Positions 1 through 6,688 of a stretch of DNA of 64,000 nucleotides are shown here, one piece after another. Source of the stretch: Pseudomonadota bacterium (GTDB lineage Bacteria > Pseudomonadota > Alphaproteobacteria > Acetobacterales > Acetobacteraceae); assembly GCA_021805545.1 (NCBI GenBank), contig JAJZFB010000023.1, positions 1 through 64,000 of the forward strand, written 5' to 3'. Numbering within the stretch: position 1 is the stretch's first letter; every line of letters begins with the position of its first letter. A program made the position numbers and the translations under genes. The notes below the pieces were generated by a model that had not been told where the DNA came from, searched no databases, and was given only the letters and a program-made list of their open reading frames with translations.

Positions 1-706
1 CCTCGTGGAGGATGAGGGTGCGGTCCATGGCGGCGGTGAGGATGGGGTTGGGCTTGTATTCCTGCGGCGGCACCGCGTGGAACATATAGAGGAAGTTTTC
101 CGCGTAGGAGAGGTCGTTGCGCGGATACATGAAGGGCTGGCCGGCATTGTACTTATGCGCCCAGGCCGTGATGGTGGGAATTTTCGCGATCATGCGGAAG
201 GCGGAAATTTCGCGCTGGCGCGGGTCGTGAATATCGATGGAGTCCGGGTAGAAGGCGGACATGGCGCCGACCACCGAGCAGAGCATCGCCATCGGGTGGG
301 CGTCGCGGCGGAAGCCATCCCAGAAGCGGCGGATTTGTTCATGCAGCATGGTGTGCATGGTGACGTGGGTGGTGAATTCCTTGTACTGCGCCTGGTTTGG
401 CAGCTCGCCATTCAGCAGCAGATAGGCGACTTCGAGGAAACTGGATTTCTCGGCCAGTTGCTCGATGGGATAGCCGCGATAGAGCAGGATGCCCTCATCG
501 CCATCGATATAGGTGATGGCGCTCTCGCACGAGGCGGTGGCGCCATAGGAGGGATCGAAGGTGAAGATGCCGAGCTGGCTCTGCAGCTTGCGCACATCCA
601 CGCAATCCGTGCCGAGCGTGCCGCCGAGAACGGGCAGGTCGGCGGATTTATCGCCGAACGTAAGTTTGGCCGTGCCGACCTGTTTGCTGGTTGCCGATGG
701 AGCCAT
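1..706 (-). CDS. gltA: Citrate synthase, N-terminal part (runs off the left edge)
   Basis: First enzyme of the TCA cycle, condensing oxaloacetate and acetyl-CoA in the cytoplasm. The visible ~235 residues start MAPSATSKQ and carry the N-terminal features of the hexameric type II bacterial enzyme: a short beta-rich leader, then the segments [17 protein letters not shown] and [14 protein letters not shown], and later [14 protein letters not shown]. The catalytic C-terminal half lies outside the window. The ATG is preceded by an AAGGGAAGG-like ribosome site. The 139 bp upstream separates it from the divergently read... more exactly same-strand sixA-like gene and should hold its promoter. Identification is firm; only completeness is limited by the window edge. 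Confidence 0.93.
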   Translation of the reverse strand, partial: MAPSATSKQVGTAKLTFGDKSADLPVLGGTLGTDCVDVRKLQSQLGIFTFDPSYGATASCESAITYIDGDEGILLYRGYPIEQLAEKSSFLEVAYLLLNGELPNQAQYKEFTTHVTMHTMLHEQIRRFWDGFRRDAHPMAMLCSVVGAMSAFYPDSIDIHDPRQREISAFRMIAKIPTITAWAHKYNAGQPFMYPRNDLSYAENFLYMFHAVPPQEYKPNPILTAAMDRTLILHE

Positions 707-845
707 GAGGATTCACCTTCCCTTGATGGTGTTGGGCAGTCTGTACCGGTGTGGGTGCTACACCCGTACAGAGGTATATATGGACACGGTTATTCAATCC
801 TAACTTTCCTGTAAAGCACCCTCGCCGCAACGCAGCAATCGGCGT

Positions 846-1364
846 TCAGGCAAGATCCTTCGGCACCATGTAGCGTTGCAGGCTGTAGCCGCTGGCGCCC
901 AGCTGGTGCCAGGGGGTGCTGATGAGGAATTCCGCCAGGGCAGCGGTGGGAAAACCCTCTTCCAGCCGCTTGCGGTCTCGTTTACCCGGCATTGGGCCGG
1001 CCAAGGACAGGGCGCATTCATGCAGGCCGGGATTATGGCCAATAACCAGGGCGCTGCGCACGGTTTCTGGCAATTCGCGCAAAATCTCGCGGATTTGCGC
1101 GGCGCTGGCCATGTAGAGGGTGGGGATGACGTCTATGTTTGGCCATTCTTCCCATACATTGGCGGCTTCCAGCTGGGCCAGCGTGGCCTGGGTGCGGGCG
1201 GCTGTGGAGACAAGCACAACGTCTGGCGCAAGGCCCGCCTGGCGCATCGCCAAGCCGATGGCGGTGGCGGCCGCGCGGCCGGAATCGGTGAGCACGCGGT
1301 CATGATCTGGGCCTTTGCCCTCGGGTACGGCCTTGGCGTGGCGGAGTAGAATCAACTGGTGCAT
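846..1364 (-). CDS. SixA-like phosphohistidine phosphatase (histidine phosphatase superfamily)
   Basis: A 172-residue cytoplasmic protein of the histidine phosphatase superfamily. The catalytic RHA motif is at residues 8-10 (LILLRHAK), a conserved Arg lies in STAART near residue 57, and the second catalytic His is in VIGHNPGLHE near residue 110. Length and motifs fit the SixA branch, which removes phosphate from phosphohistidine, for example on PTS or phosphorelay proteins. The actual substrate here is unknown. The ATG at 1364 is chosen because the longer open frame lacks homology before it. The gene is divergent from the DUF6134 gene at 1444, with 79 bp between them that must hold both promoters. 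Confidence 0.85.
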   Translation of the reverse strand: MHQLILLRHAKAVPEGKGPDHDRVLTDSGRAAATAIGLAMRQAGLAPDVVLVSTAARTQATLAQLEAANVWEEWPNIDVIPTLYMASAAQIREILRELPETVRSALVIGHNPGLHECALSLAGPMPGKRDRKRLEEGFPTAALAEFLISTPWHQLGASGYSLQRYMVPKDLA

Positions 1365-1443
1365 GTGCTTATATCTTGCAGGCCTACGGCGCCTGCCGCC
1401 CTGGTGCAAGGGGCTGAGGCGATAAGGAAAGAGCGGGGGTTTG

Positions 1444-2124
1444 ATGCAACGGCGCGGCCTGGTCCTGGGTGTTATGGGGGGTGCTGCCGGATGCGCGGCG
1501 GGAAGCGCGCTGCCGGCACGGGCGCAGGCGCGCGGTTTGCCCGTGCCGCCCTCGGGCGAGTTGCGTTTCCAGATATTGCGCAACGGCACGCCCGTGGGGG
1601 AGCACCACCTTTATTTCACCCAGAACGGCAACAGGCTGCGGGTGGACCTTGCCGCGGCCCTGGTGGTGCGCATCGCCGGAATACCCGTGTTTCATTACAA
1701 GGCAGATGCGTGCGAGCATTGGGAGGGCGGGCAATTTTGCGGTGTGGCCAGCAAGGTGGACCATAACGGCGCCCGGCTGCAGGTGCTGGCAAGCCCCATC
1801 GCGGATGGGTTTGCGATAGCCAGCACCAAGGCGGGAGATTACGATTATACGGGCAGCCCGCCCATGATGCCGCTAACCTATTGGAATAAGGCCATGCTGG
1901 AGTCGATGATCCTCAACATCGAAACCGGGCGCCATTATCCGGCCATCGTCAAATCGCCAGGGTGGAATTATCTTACCTCGGCGGAAGGTGAGCGTTTGGT
2001 GGCCCAGCGCTTCGACATATCGGGCAAACTCCACCTCTCGGTATGGTACGACCAGTACGGCCAATGGGCAGGGTTGCAGTTTTATGTGGATGGGGACGTG
2101 ACGTTCCGTAAATTTGTCACCTGA
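1444..2124 (+). CDS. DUF6134-like exported protein
   Basis: A 226-residue protein of unknown function resembling the DUF6134 family. The N-terminus MQRRGLVLGVMGGAAGCAAG has a twin-arginine pair followed by a hydrophobic, small-residue stretch and an Ala-rich ALPARAQA cleavage-like site, so export (possibly by Tat) is likely. The mature part is beta-rich, with GELRFQILRNGTPVGEH near the start, GIPVFHYKADACEHW in the middle, PLTYWNKAML, and a closing WYDQYGQWAGLQFYVDG block. A TTG lies immediately before the ATG; the ATG is preferred. It ends convergent with the small gene at 2320, and the gap carries a hairpin and a dispersed repeat. Confidence 0.7.
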   Translation: MQRRGLVLGVMGGAAGCAAGSALPARAQARGLPVPPSGELRFQILRNGTPVGEHHLYFTQNGNRLRVDLAAALVVRIAGIPVFHYKADACEHWEGGQFCGVASKVDHNGARLQVLASPIADGFAIASTKAGDYDYTGSPPMMPLTYWNKAMLESMILNIETGRHYPAIVKSPGWNYLTSAEGERLVAQRFDISGKLHLSVWYDQYGQWAGLQFYVDGDVTFRKFVT

Positions 2125-2213
2125 AGCGTGGTGTTTATAACCTATGGTTGTACAGACGCTATGCCCGGTACCTCATACTTGGCGCGTGGCCGCCCCGCCA
2201 GCCCCACGCGCGG

Positions 2214-2258
2214 TACCAACGGCTATAAAGGATGAGTCATCCTTTATAGCCGTTGGTA
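2214..2258. repeat. Perfect palindrome, copy 1 of a covarying hairpin pair
   Basis: Two 22-nt arms (2214-2235 and 2237-2258) are perfect reverse complements around a single central G at 2236. The inner core is AAAGGATGA/TCATCCTTT and the outer part is ACCAACGG/CCGTTGGT. A second copy lies at 43942-43996. The two share core and outer parts but differ at two adjacent positions in each arm, in a way that keeps the pairing. There is no run of T after the stem, so it is not a classical intrinsic terminator. Confidence 0.85.
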
Positions 2259-2270
2259 TTAGAGGCGCGG

Positions 2271-2328
2271 TGACTTGAGATGCGCGCGTTGTGCGCGCGA
2301 TTCGAACGTCTGAATCGCGCTAGCTGAA
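2271..2328. repeat. Dispersed intergenic repeat, copy A (shortened)
   Basis: Begins TGACTTGAGATGCGCGCG and continues through a GC-rich hairpin (GCGCGC either side of GTTGT), ATTCGAA, and CTGAATCGCGCT. It matches copies at 13566-13636 and 52445-52573 over its first ~50 nt, then diverges. The right end overlaps the last codons and stop of the minus-strand gene that ends at 2320. The 195-bp gap between the convergent genes is thus filled by the palindrome and this repeat. Confidence 0.75.
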
Positions 2329-2607
2329 TTTTTTTTCGGGATGGCGCAGATGCCAGAGACGTTCATGCGCGGCGACCAGGCTTTCTATGCTTTTACGCCG
2401 GTTGGCGTCGGGCGGAACCGTGCGGCGGGTCAGCATTGTCTCCAAAATTCTGAGTAATTCCTCAGCAATTTCGTAATCGCCCTGGTCGCAGGCGTGGTGG
2501 AAGGCGAGCAGGATTTTATCCGACAGGCGGCGGGTATAGCGGGGCGCCCCGCTTGGGGTGCGGGTGGCGGTTTCCATATTGTCTTCTGCGTCTGTAATGC
2601 CGGCCAT
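2320..2607 (-). CDS. Conserved small protein of unknown function
   Basis: A 95-residue soluble protein. After a variable start, RRLSDKILLAFHHACDQGDYEIAEELL reads as two amphipathic helices, followed by RRTVPPDANRRKSIESLVAAHERLWHLRHPEK. I recall similar small proteins in other Alphaproteobacteria but know no function. No signal peptide or membrane segment is present. An in-frame Met at 2577 (METATRTPS) is an equally possible start. The stop codon lies inside the dispersed repeat copy A. The upstream 200 bp is strongly AT-rich. Confidence 0.7.
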   Translation of the reverse strand: MAGITDAEDNMETATRTPSGAPRYTRRLSDKILLAFHHACDQGDYEIAEELLRILETMLTRRTVPPDANRRKSIESLVAAHERLWHLRHPEKKFS

Positions 2608-2799
2608 CTGCTGAAACCTGTGATCTTGTTAGTGTTTATATATAGAGAGATTTTTCTCTATTGCCGCATTTGAACAGGCTTGTAGAGGGGTTTGTCAAGA
2701 AATATTAGCATATTTTTAGTTAGTGAAACTAAACAGCGAGCTAACCATTGGGAAAGATTATTTAATCAATTTTTACACGAGTCAGTATGGACGCGACAA

Positions 2800-2824
2800 A
2801 ATGAATTTTATTTAATAATTCATT
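2800..2824 (-). terminator. Possible AT-rich hairpin terminator behind nrdB
   Basis: Arms AATGAATT (2800-2807) and AATTCATT (2817-2824) are reverse complements with a 9-nt loop, placed 4 nt after the nrdB stop codon. On the minus strand the stem is followed by TTTTG. The stem is A/T-only except for one pair, so it is weak. The surrounding 2640-2827 block is far richer in A/T than the genes around it, and no gene is visible there. Confidence 0.35.
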
Positions 2825-2827
2825 CTG

Positions 2828-3892
2828 TTACACCGCCGTGGCCCCGGTATCGGGGGAGAAATCGGCGAAGGCGTCTTCCCAACTGCCTGTGGTGGAGGCT
2901 TTGCTGTACTCGGTGGAGCGGTTCTCGAAGAAATTGGCGTGTTCCACCGCGTTCAGCATTTCGTCCAGCCAGGGCAGCGGGTTCTTTTCCACATGGAAAA
3001 GCGGGTTGAGGCTGAGCTGGCCGAGCCGGCGGTCGGCAATGTAGCGGATATAGGTTTTTACCTGCCCGGCGGTAAGCCCTTCCACCGGGCCCAGCTCGAA
3101 GGCAAGGTCGATGAAGGCATCCTCGTGGTCCACAATGGCGGCGCAGGTAAGGTAAATGTCGCGCTTGAGCTCCTCCGTCCAGATTTCCGGATTCTCTGAT
3201 ACAAAACTACGGAACAGGCGCGTGATCGAATCACAATGTAGTGATTCATCGCGGACCGACCAGGTGATGATCTGACCCATGCCCTTCATTTTATTGAAGC
3301 GCGGGAAGTTGAGCAGGATGGCGAAGGACGCGAAGAGCTGCAGCCCCTCGGTGAAGGCGCCGAAGGCGGCCAGGGTCTTGGCGATTTCGTGCTTGCTCTC
3401 AGTGGAGAAGCTGTGCATGAAATCGTATTTGTCCTTCATCTCCTTATACTTCAGGAACGCGGTATATTCGACCTCCGGCATGCCTACCGTATCGAGCAAA
3501 TGGGAGTAGGCGGCGATGTGGACCGTCTCGATATTCGAGAAGGCGGAGAGCATCATCAGCACTTCGGTGGGTTTGAACACCTGGGAGTAGCGCTTCATGT
3601 AGCAGTTATTCACCTCGACATCCGCCTGGGTGAAGAAGCGGAAAATCTGGGTGAGCAGATTGCGCTCGGCGAGGGTGAGGTTTTTGTGCCAGTCCTTCAC
3701 GTCGTCGGCCAGGGGCACTTCCTCCGGCAGCCAGTGGACGCGCTGCTGGGTGAGCCAGGCTTCATAGGCCCAGGGGTAGCGGAACGGCTTGTAAACCGGG
3801 TTTTCCGTGAGGAGATCGAATTTCTGCTCCGTTTCCGCCGCCGGTACGGTAATCTGTCCGTTCATCAAAAAAGCCTTCAATGTCTGTGCCAT
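2828..3892 (-). CDS. nrdB: Ribonucleoside-diphosphate reductase, beta (radical) subunit
   Basis: The 354-residue small subunit of class I ribonucleotide reductase, which houses the diiron-tyrosyl radical used by NrdA to make deoxyribonucleotides. Ferritin-like helices are evident: FTQADVEVNNCYMKRY carries the first carboxylate ligand region, SNIETVHIAAYSHLL holds an E-x2-H iron-ligand motif and the likely radical Tyr, and VRDESLHCDSI supplies the second E-x2-H. The C-terminal tail after WEDAF is acidic and flexible, as expected for docking to NrdA. A CAAGG ribosome site precedes the ATG. nrdA is on the same strand but 640 bp upstream, with a tRNA gene between. Confidence 0.95.
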   Translation of the reverse strand: MAQTLKAFLMNGQITVPAAETEQKFDLLTENPVYKPFRYPWAYEAWLTQQRVHWLPEEVPLADDVKDWHKNLTLAERNLLTQIFRFFTQADVEVNNCYMKRYSQVFKPTEVLMMLSAFSNIETVHIAAYSHLLDTVGMPEVEYTAFLKYKEMKDKYDFMHSFSTESKHEIAKTLAAFGAFTEGLQLFASFAILLNFPRFNKMKGMGQIITWSVRDESLHCDSITRLFRSFVSENPEIWTEELKRDIYLTCAAIVDHEDAFIDLAFELGPVEGLTAGQVKTYIRYIADRRLGQLSLNPLFHVEKNPLPWLDEMLNAVEHANFFENRSTEYSKASTTGSWEDAFADFSPDTGATAV

Positions 3893-4288
3893 TGCCTTGA
3901 TAATACAACATTTAAGGTCGAGCCCATGGTTAATCTCGGACGCTGAGTATTTTATCAGAGATAATCACGGCTAACTTAAATGTACATTGGCTGGGCACAT
4001 GCGATTCCGACAATGCCATGAATCGCTATTTGAATGCGTTCGCTATATTTAGTTGTGGATATTTTGTTCGGCACGATATGTTGATTTTGAGTCATGCTTT
4101 TCCAGTGTAGCTATTTTTTGGCTGCCAAACACTGTCTTTTCCAGATTAGTTTAAATAACATGGAAGACACGCATTTGAATTGCATTCAAGTTGATGCCTA
4201 GTAATAGCTTTGCTACATTTTAAGTGTGGTAAAGCGGGACTCGGAGAGAGTCCTTACTTCACTACGAAAACTGTGAGTTGGTAAAGAT
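3893..4288. other. Gene-free AT-rich stretch upstream of nrdB
   Basis: About 400 bp with no supportable gene and much lower GC than the neighbours. It must contain the nrdB promoter on the minus strand. Two AT-rich segments near 4043-4065 (minus strand ACTAAATATAG and ACAAAATATCC) loosely resemble NrdR-type operator halves. A CAGTGT/ACACTG inverted repeat lies at about 4104-4134. None of these is strong enough to call as a site. Confidence 0.5.
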
Positions 4289-4379
4289 TGGTGGGCCGGG
4301 AGGGACTCGAACCCTCATTCTCCGGATTACAAATCCAGTGCTGTGCGTCCTAGCAGACTTCCAGTTCAGCTACCGGCCC
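4289..4379 (-). tRNA. tRNA-Thr(TGT) with an enlarged D-loop
   Basis: A cloverleaf can be drawn on the minus strand: acceptor GGGCCGG/CCGGCCC, D-stem GCTG/CAGC, anticodon stem CTGGA/TCCGG around loop TTTGTAA (anticodon TGT, Thr), 5-nt variable loop AGAAT, T-arm GAGGG-TTCGAGT-CCCTC, discriminator A and an encoded CCA at 4289-4291. The D-loop is about 23 nt (4344-4366) instead of the usual 7-11. It still holds the GG expected for D-loop/T-loop contact, and the extra part can fold into a small GTCT/GGAC hairpin. It may be a functional unusual tRNA or a decayed one. Confidence 0.7.
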
Positions 4380-4384
4380 ACTAA

Positions 4385-4416
4385 GGGCGCCCAAGAGTTG
4401 CAGCTCTTGGGCGCCC
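4385..4416 (+). terminator. Strong 13-bp hairpin next to the tRNA
   Basis: Arms GGGCGCCCAAGAG and CTCTTGGGCGCCC are perfect reverse complements around a 6-nt loop. On the plus strand the stem is followed by AAAATTTTTT, which is the shape of an intrinsic terminator. There is no plus-strand gene upstream to terminate. On the minus strand the stem lies within about 10 nt of the 5' end of the tRNA and after nrdA, so it could end nrdA transcription or separate it from the tRNA. Confidence 0.6.
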
Positions 4417-4532
4417 AAAATTTTTTAAGAATGCTCAAAGAGAGAATTAAAACACATCTTGTTAGACTTTGTGCTCCTTAATGAGGGGTGGCGATACTCG
4501 CCATAACGAGTGCAGGGCAGCGCCCCTACCTA

Positions 4533-6416
4533 TTACTGACAGGCCAGGCATTCCTCGTAATTCGTGCCCGCCGCCGCCAGCGGTAAGGGGGTGCTGCCAT
4601 CATTGGCTGCCGGTGCGGATGAGAGATCCGCCATTTTTTCGCGCTTCTCCGAGACGTTATCGGCACGCTGGATGGAGAGCGAGCGGCAGTAATAGAGCGA
4701 TTTCACGCCCTTCTTCCAGGCCTGGAAGTGGATTTGGTGCAGGTCGCGCTTATGCACATTGGCCGGGAGGAACAGGTTGATGGACTGGCTCTGGCAGATA
4801 TAGGGCGTGCGGTCGGCGGCGTGCTCGATGATCCAGCGCTGGTCCAGCTCGAAGGCGGTTTTGAACACGTCTTTCTCGTGCTGGGTGAGGAAGCCGAGAT
4901 GCTGCACCGAGCCCTTGGAGGTGGTGATGGAGGACCATGTCTCTTCATCATCACGCCCGTATTGGGCCAGCAGCCTCTGCAGCGCGCGGTTGCGCACGGA
5001 GAAGCTGCCGGAGAGTGTTTTTTGCAGGAACACATTGGCCGCGATGGGCTCGATGCCCGGCGAGGTGTTGCCGGCGATGATGGAGATGGAGGCGGTGGGG
5101 GCGATGGCGATCTTGTGAGAAAAACGCTCCTCGATGCCGTAATCGGCCGCATCCGGGCAGGCGCCGCGTTCTTGGGCCAGTTTTTTGGAAGCCGCATCGG
5201 CCTGGGCGCGGATATGTTTGAACATTTTCACGTTCCACACTTTCGCCATCACGCTTTCCCACGGGATGTTCTGGTCCTGCAGGAAGGAATGGAAGCCCAT
5301 GACGCCCATGCCGACCGAACGCTCGCGGTACGCGGCGTATTTGGCTTTTTCCATGGAATCCGGCGCCTTGCGGATGAAATCTTCCAGCACGTTATCGAGG
5401 AAGCGCATCACATCCTCGATGAACAGCTCATCCTTGTGCCATTCCATCCAGGTTTCCAGGTTGAGCGAGGAGAGGCAGCACACGGCGGTACGCTGCTTGC
5501 CATACTGGTCCACGCCGGTGGGCAGGGTGATCTCGGCGCAGAGGTTGGAGGTTTTTACCTCAAGGCCGGCGAGCTTGTGCTGCTCGGGGCGGGCATTGTT
5601 CACATGGTCGGAGAAGATGAGGTACGGCTCGCCGGTTTCGATGCGCGCGGTGAGGATGCGGACCCAGAGCGCGCGGGCGGAGATGGAGCGCACATGCGCG
5701 CCATCTTTCGGCGATTTCAGTACCCATTGCTCATCGGCTTCCACGGCACGCATGAAGGCGTCGGAGATGAGGATGCCGTGATGCAGGTTGAGCGCCTTGC
5801 GGTTGGGGTCGCCGCCGGTGGGACGGCGGATTTCGACGAATTCCTCGATCTCGGGGTGCCAGACCGGCAGATACACCGCCGCCGAGCCGCGGCGCAGATC
5901 GCCCTGCGAGATGGCGAGGGTGAGGCTGTCCATCACGCGGATGAAGGGGATGATGCCGGAGGTTTTGCCGGCACCTTTCACCTTCTCGCCAATGGAGCGC
6001 AGATTGCCCCAGTAGGAGCCGATGCCGCCGCCCTTGGAGGCAAGCCACACATTCTCGTTCCACAGCCCCACAATGCCGTCCAGGGAGTCCGAGGCCTCGT
6101 TGAGGAAGCAGGAGATGGGCAGGCCGCGCTCGGTGCCGCCATTGGAGAGCACCGGGGTGGCGGGCATGAACCACATTTTCGAGATGTAATCATACAGACG
6201 CTGGGCGTGCGCCTGGTCGTCGCCATAATACGAGGCGACTCGGGCGAAGAGGTCCTGGTAGGTCTCGCCGGGCAGCAGGTAACGGTCGTCGAGCGTGGCG
6301 CGGCCGAAATCGGTCAGCAGCGTGTTGCGGGATTGATCTACGCGGACCTGATGGCGCTCCCGCATCTGGACCGGGGTGTCGAACAGGGCGGCTTCTGGTT
6401 TTGTCATCATGTTCAT
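4533..6416 (-). CDS. nrdA: Ribonucleoside-diphosphate reductase, alpha (catalytic) subunit
   Basis: The 627-residue large subunit of class I ribonucleotide reductase. It reduces ribonucleotides in the cytoplasm with NrdB. The catalytic barrel is recognisable from PATPVLSNGGTERGLPISCF (first active-site Cys), NLCAEI (active-site Cys/Glu), GMGVMGFHSFLQ, and the tyrosine pair VKSLYYCRS. The protein ends EECLACQ, the C-x2-C tail that relays electrons from thioredoxin or glutaredoxin. There is no N-terminal ATP-cone; the barrel begins within about 50 residues, so the usual overall-activity regulation may be missing. Four Met codons lie at the start (MNMM), and the first is used here. Confidence 0.95.
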   Translation of the reverse strand: MNMMTKPEAALFDTPVQMRERHQVRVDQSRNTLLTDFGRATLDDRYLLPGETYQDLFARVASYYGDDQAHAQRLYDYISKMWFMPATPVLSNGGTERGLPISCFLNEASDSLDGIVGLWNENVWLASKGGGIGSYWGNLRSIGEKVKGAGKTSGIIPFIRVMDSLTLAISQGDLRRGSAAVYLPVWHPEIEEFVEIRRPTGGDPNRKALNLHHGILISDAFMRAVEADEQWVLKSPKDGAHVRSISARALWVRILTARIETGEPYLIFSDHVNNARPEQHKLAGLEVKTSNLCAEITLPTGVDQYGKQRTAVCCLSSLNLETWMEWHKDELFIEDVMRFLDNVLEDFIRKAPDSMEKAKYAAYRERSVGMGVMGFHSFLQDQNIPWESVMAKVWNVKMFKHIRAQADAASKKLAQERGACPDAADYGIEERFSHKIAIAPTASISIIAGNTSPGIEPIAANVFLQKTLSGSFSVRNRALQRLLAQYGRDDEETWSSITTSKGSVQHLGFLTQHEKDVFKTAFELDQRWIIEHAADRTPYICQSQSINLFLPANVHKRDLHQIHFQAWKKGVKSLYYCRSLSIQRADNVSEKREKMADLSSAPAANDGSTPLPLAAAGTNYEECLACQ

Positions 6417-6688
6417 CGGGCGGCCTCTCGTTCATCCAAAGCGGAGAGCATAACAACATATAGTTTGCGCGGCGTGCAATCACTACCAGATGTTCAGGGG
6501 TAAGTTTTTTCAGCTTGACGAGTCTGGCCCCGAGTCATCCCCAGGCACAGGCACTTCGTTTACTGTTTGTTCTTTATGGGCGGGGTGTAACCGGGCGTCA
6601 AGTTTTAAGGGCCGCGTGCGAATCGGGGCGGGAGTGTGAAAGATGGATGGCCGGAAAAAGGCGGGGTGTGGTGCCAAAAAACATGTAT
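6417..6688. other. Non-coding stretch upstream of nrdA
   Basis: No gene is supportable in this 272-bp gap. On the minus strand, about 35-50 nt before the nrdA start, AACTATATGTTGTTA resembles an NrdR-type box and overlaps a -10-like TATATG. This is a weak, single-site match. The right part of the gap simply follows the stop codon of the acyltransferase gene. Confidence 0.4.

Noticed and set aside
5-814. Long plus-strand open frame over the gltA region
   Set aside because: It is antisense to a clear citrate synthase and has the His/Gly/Glu-rich composition typical of complementary frames of high-GC genes.
4385-4416. Terminator for a plus-strand gene
   Set aside because: The hairpin and T-run are right for the plus strand, but there is no plus-strand gene upstream for several kilobases, so this reading has no user; the element is kept only as a hairpin of uncertain role.
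4278-4481. 67-codon plus-strand frame starting MVKIGGPGGTRTL
   Set aside because: The peptide is a translation of the complement of the tRNA-Thr gene and adjacent hairpin; the GGTRT pattern is a known artefact of tRNA T-arms.
4728-6503. 591-codon plus-strand frame opposite nrdA
   Set aside because: It is the complement of a highly conserved catalytic subunit; composition is typical of a shadow frame.
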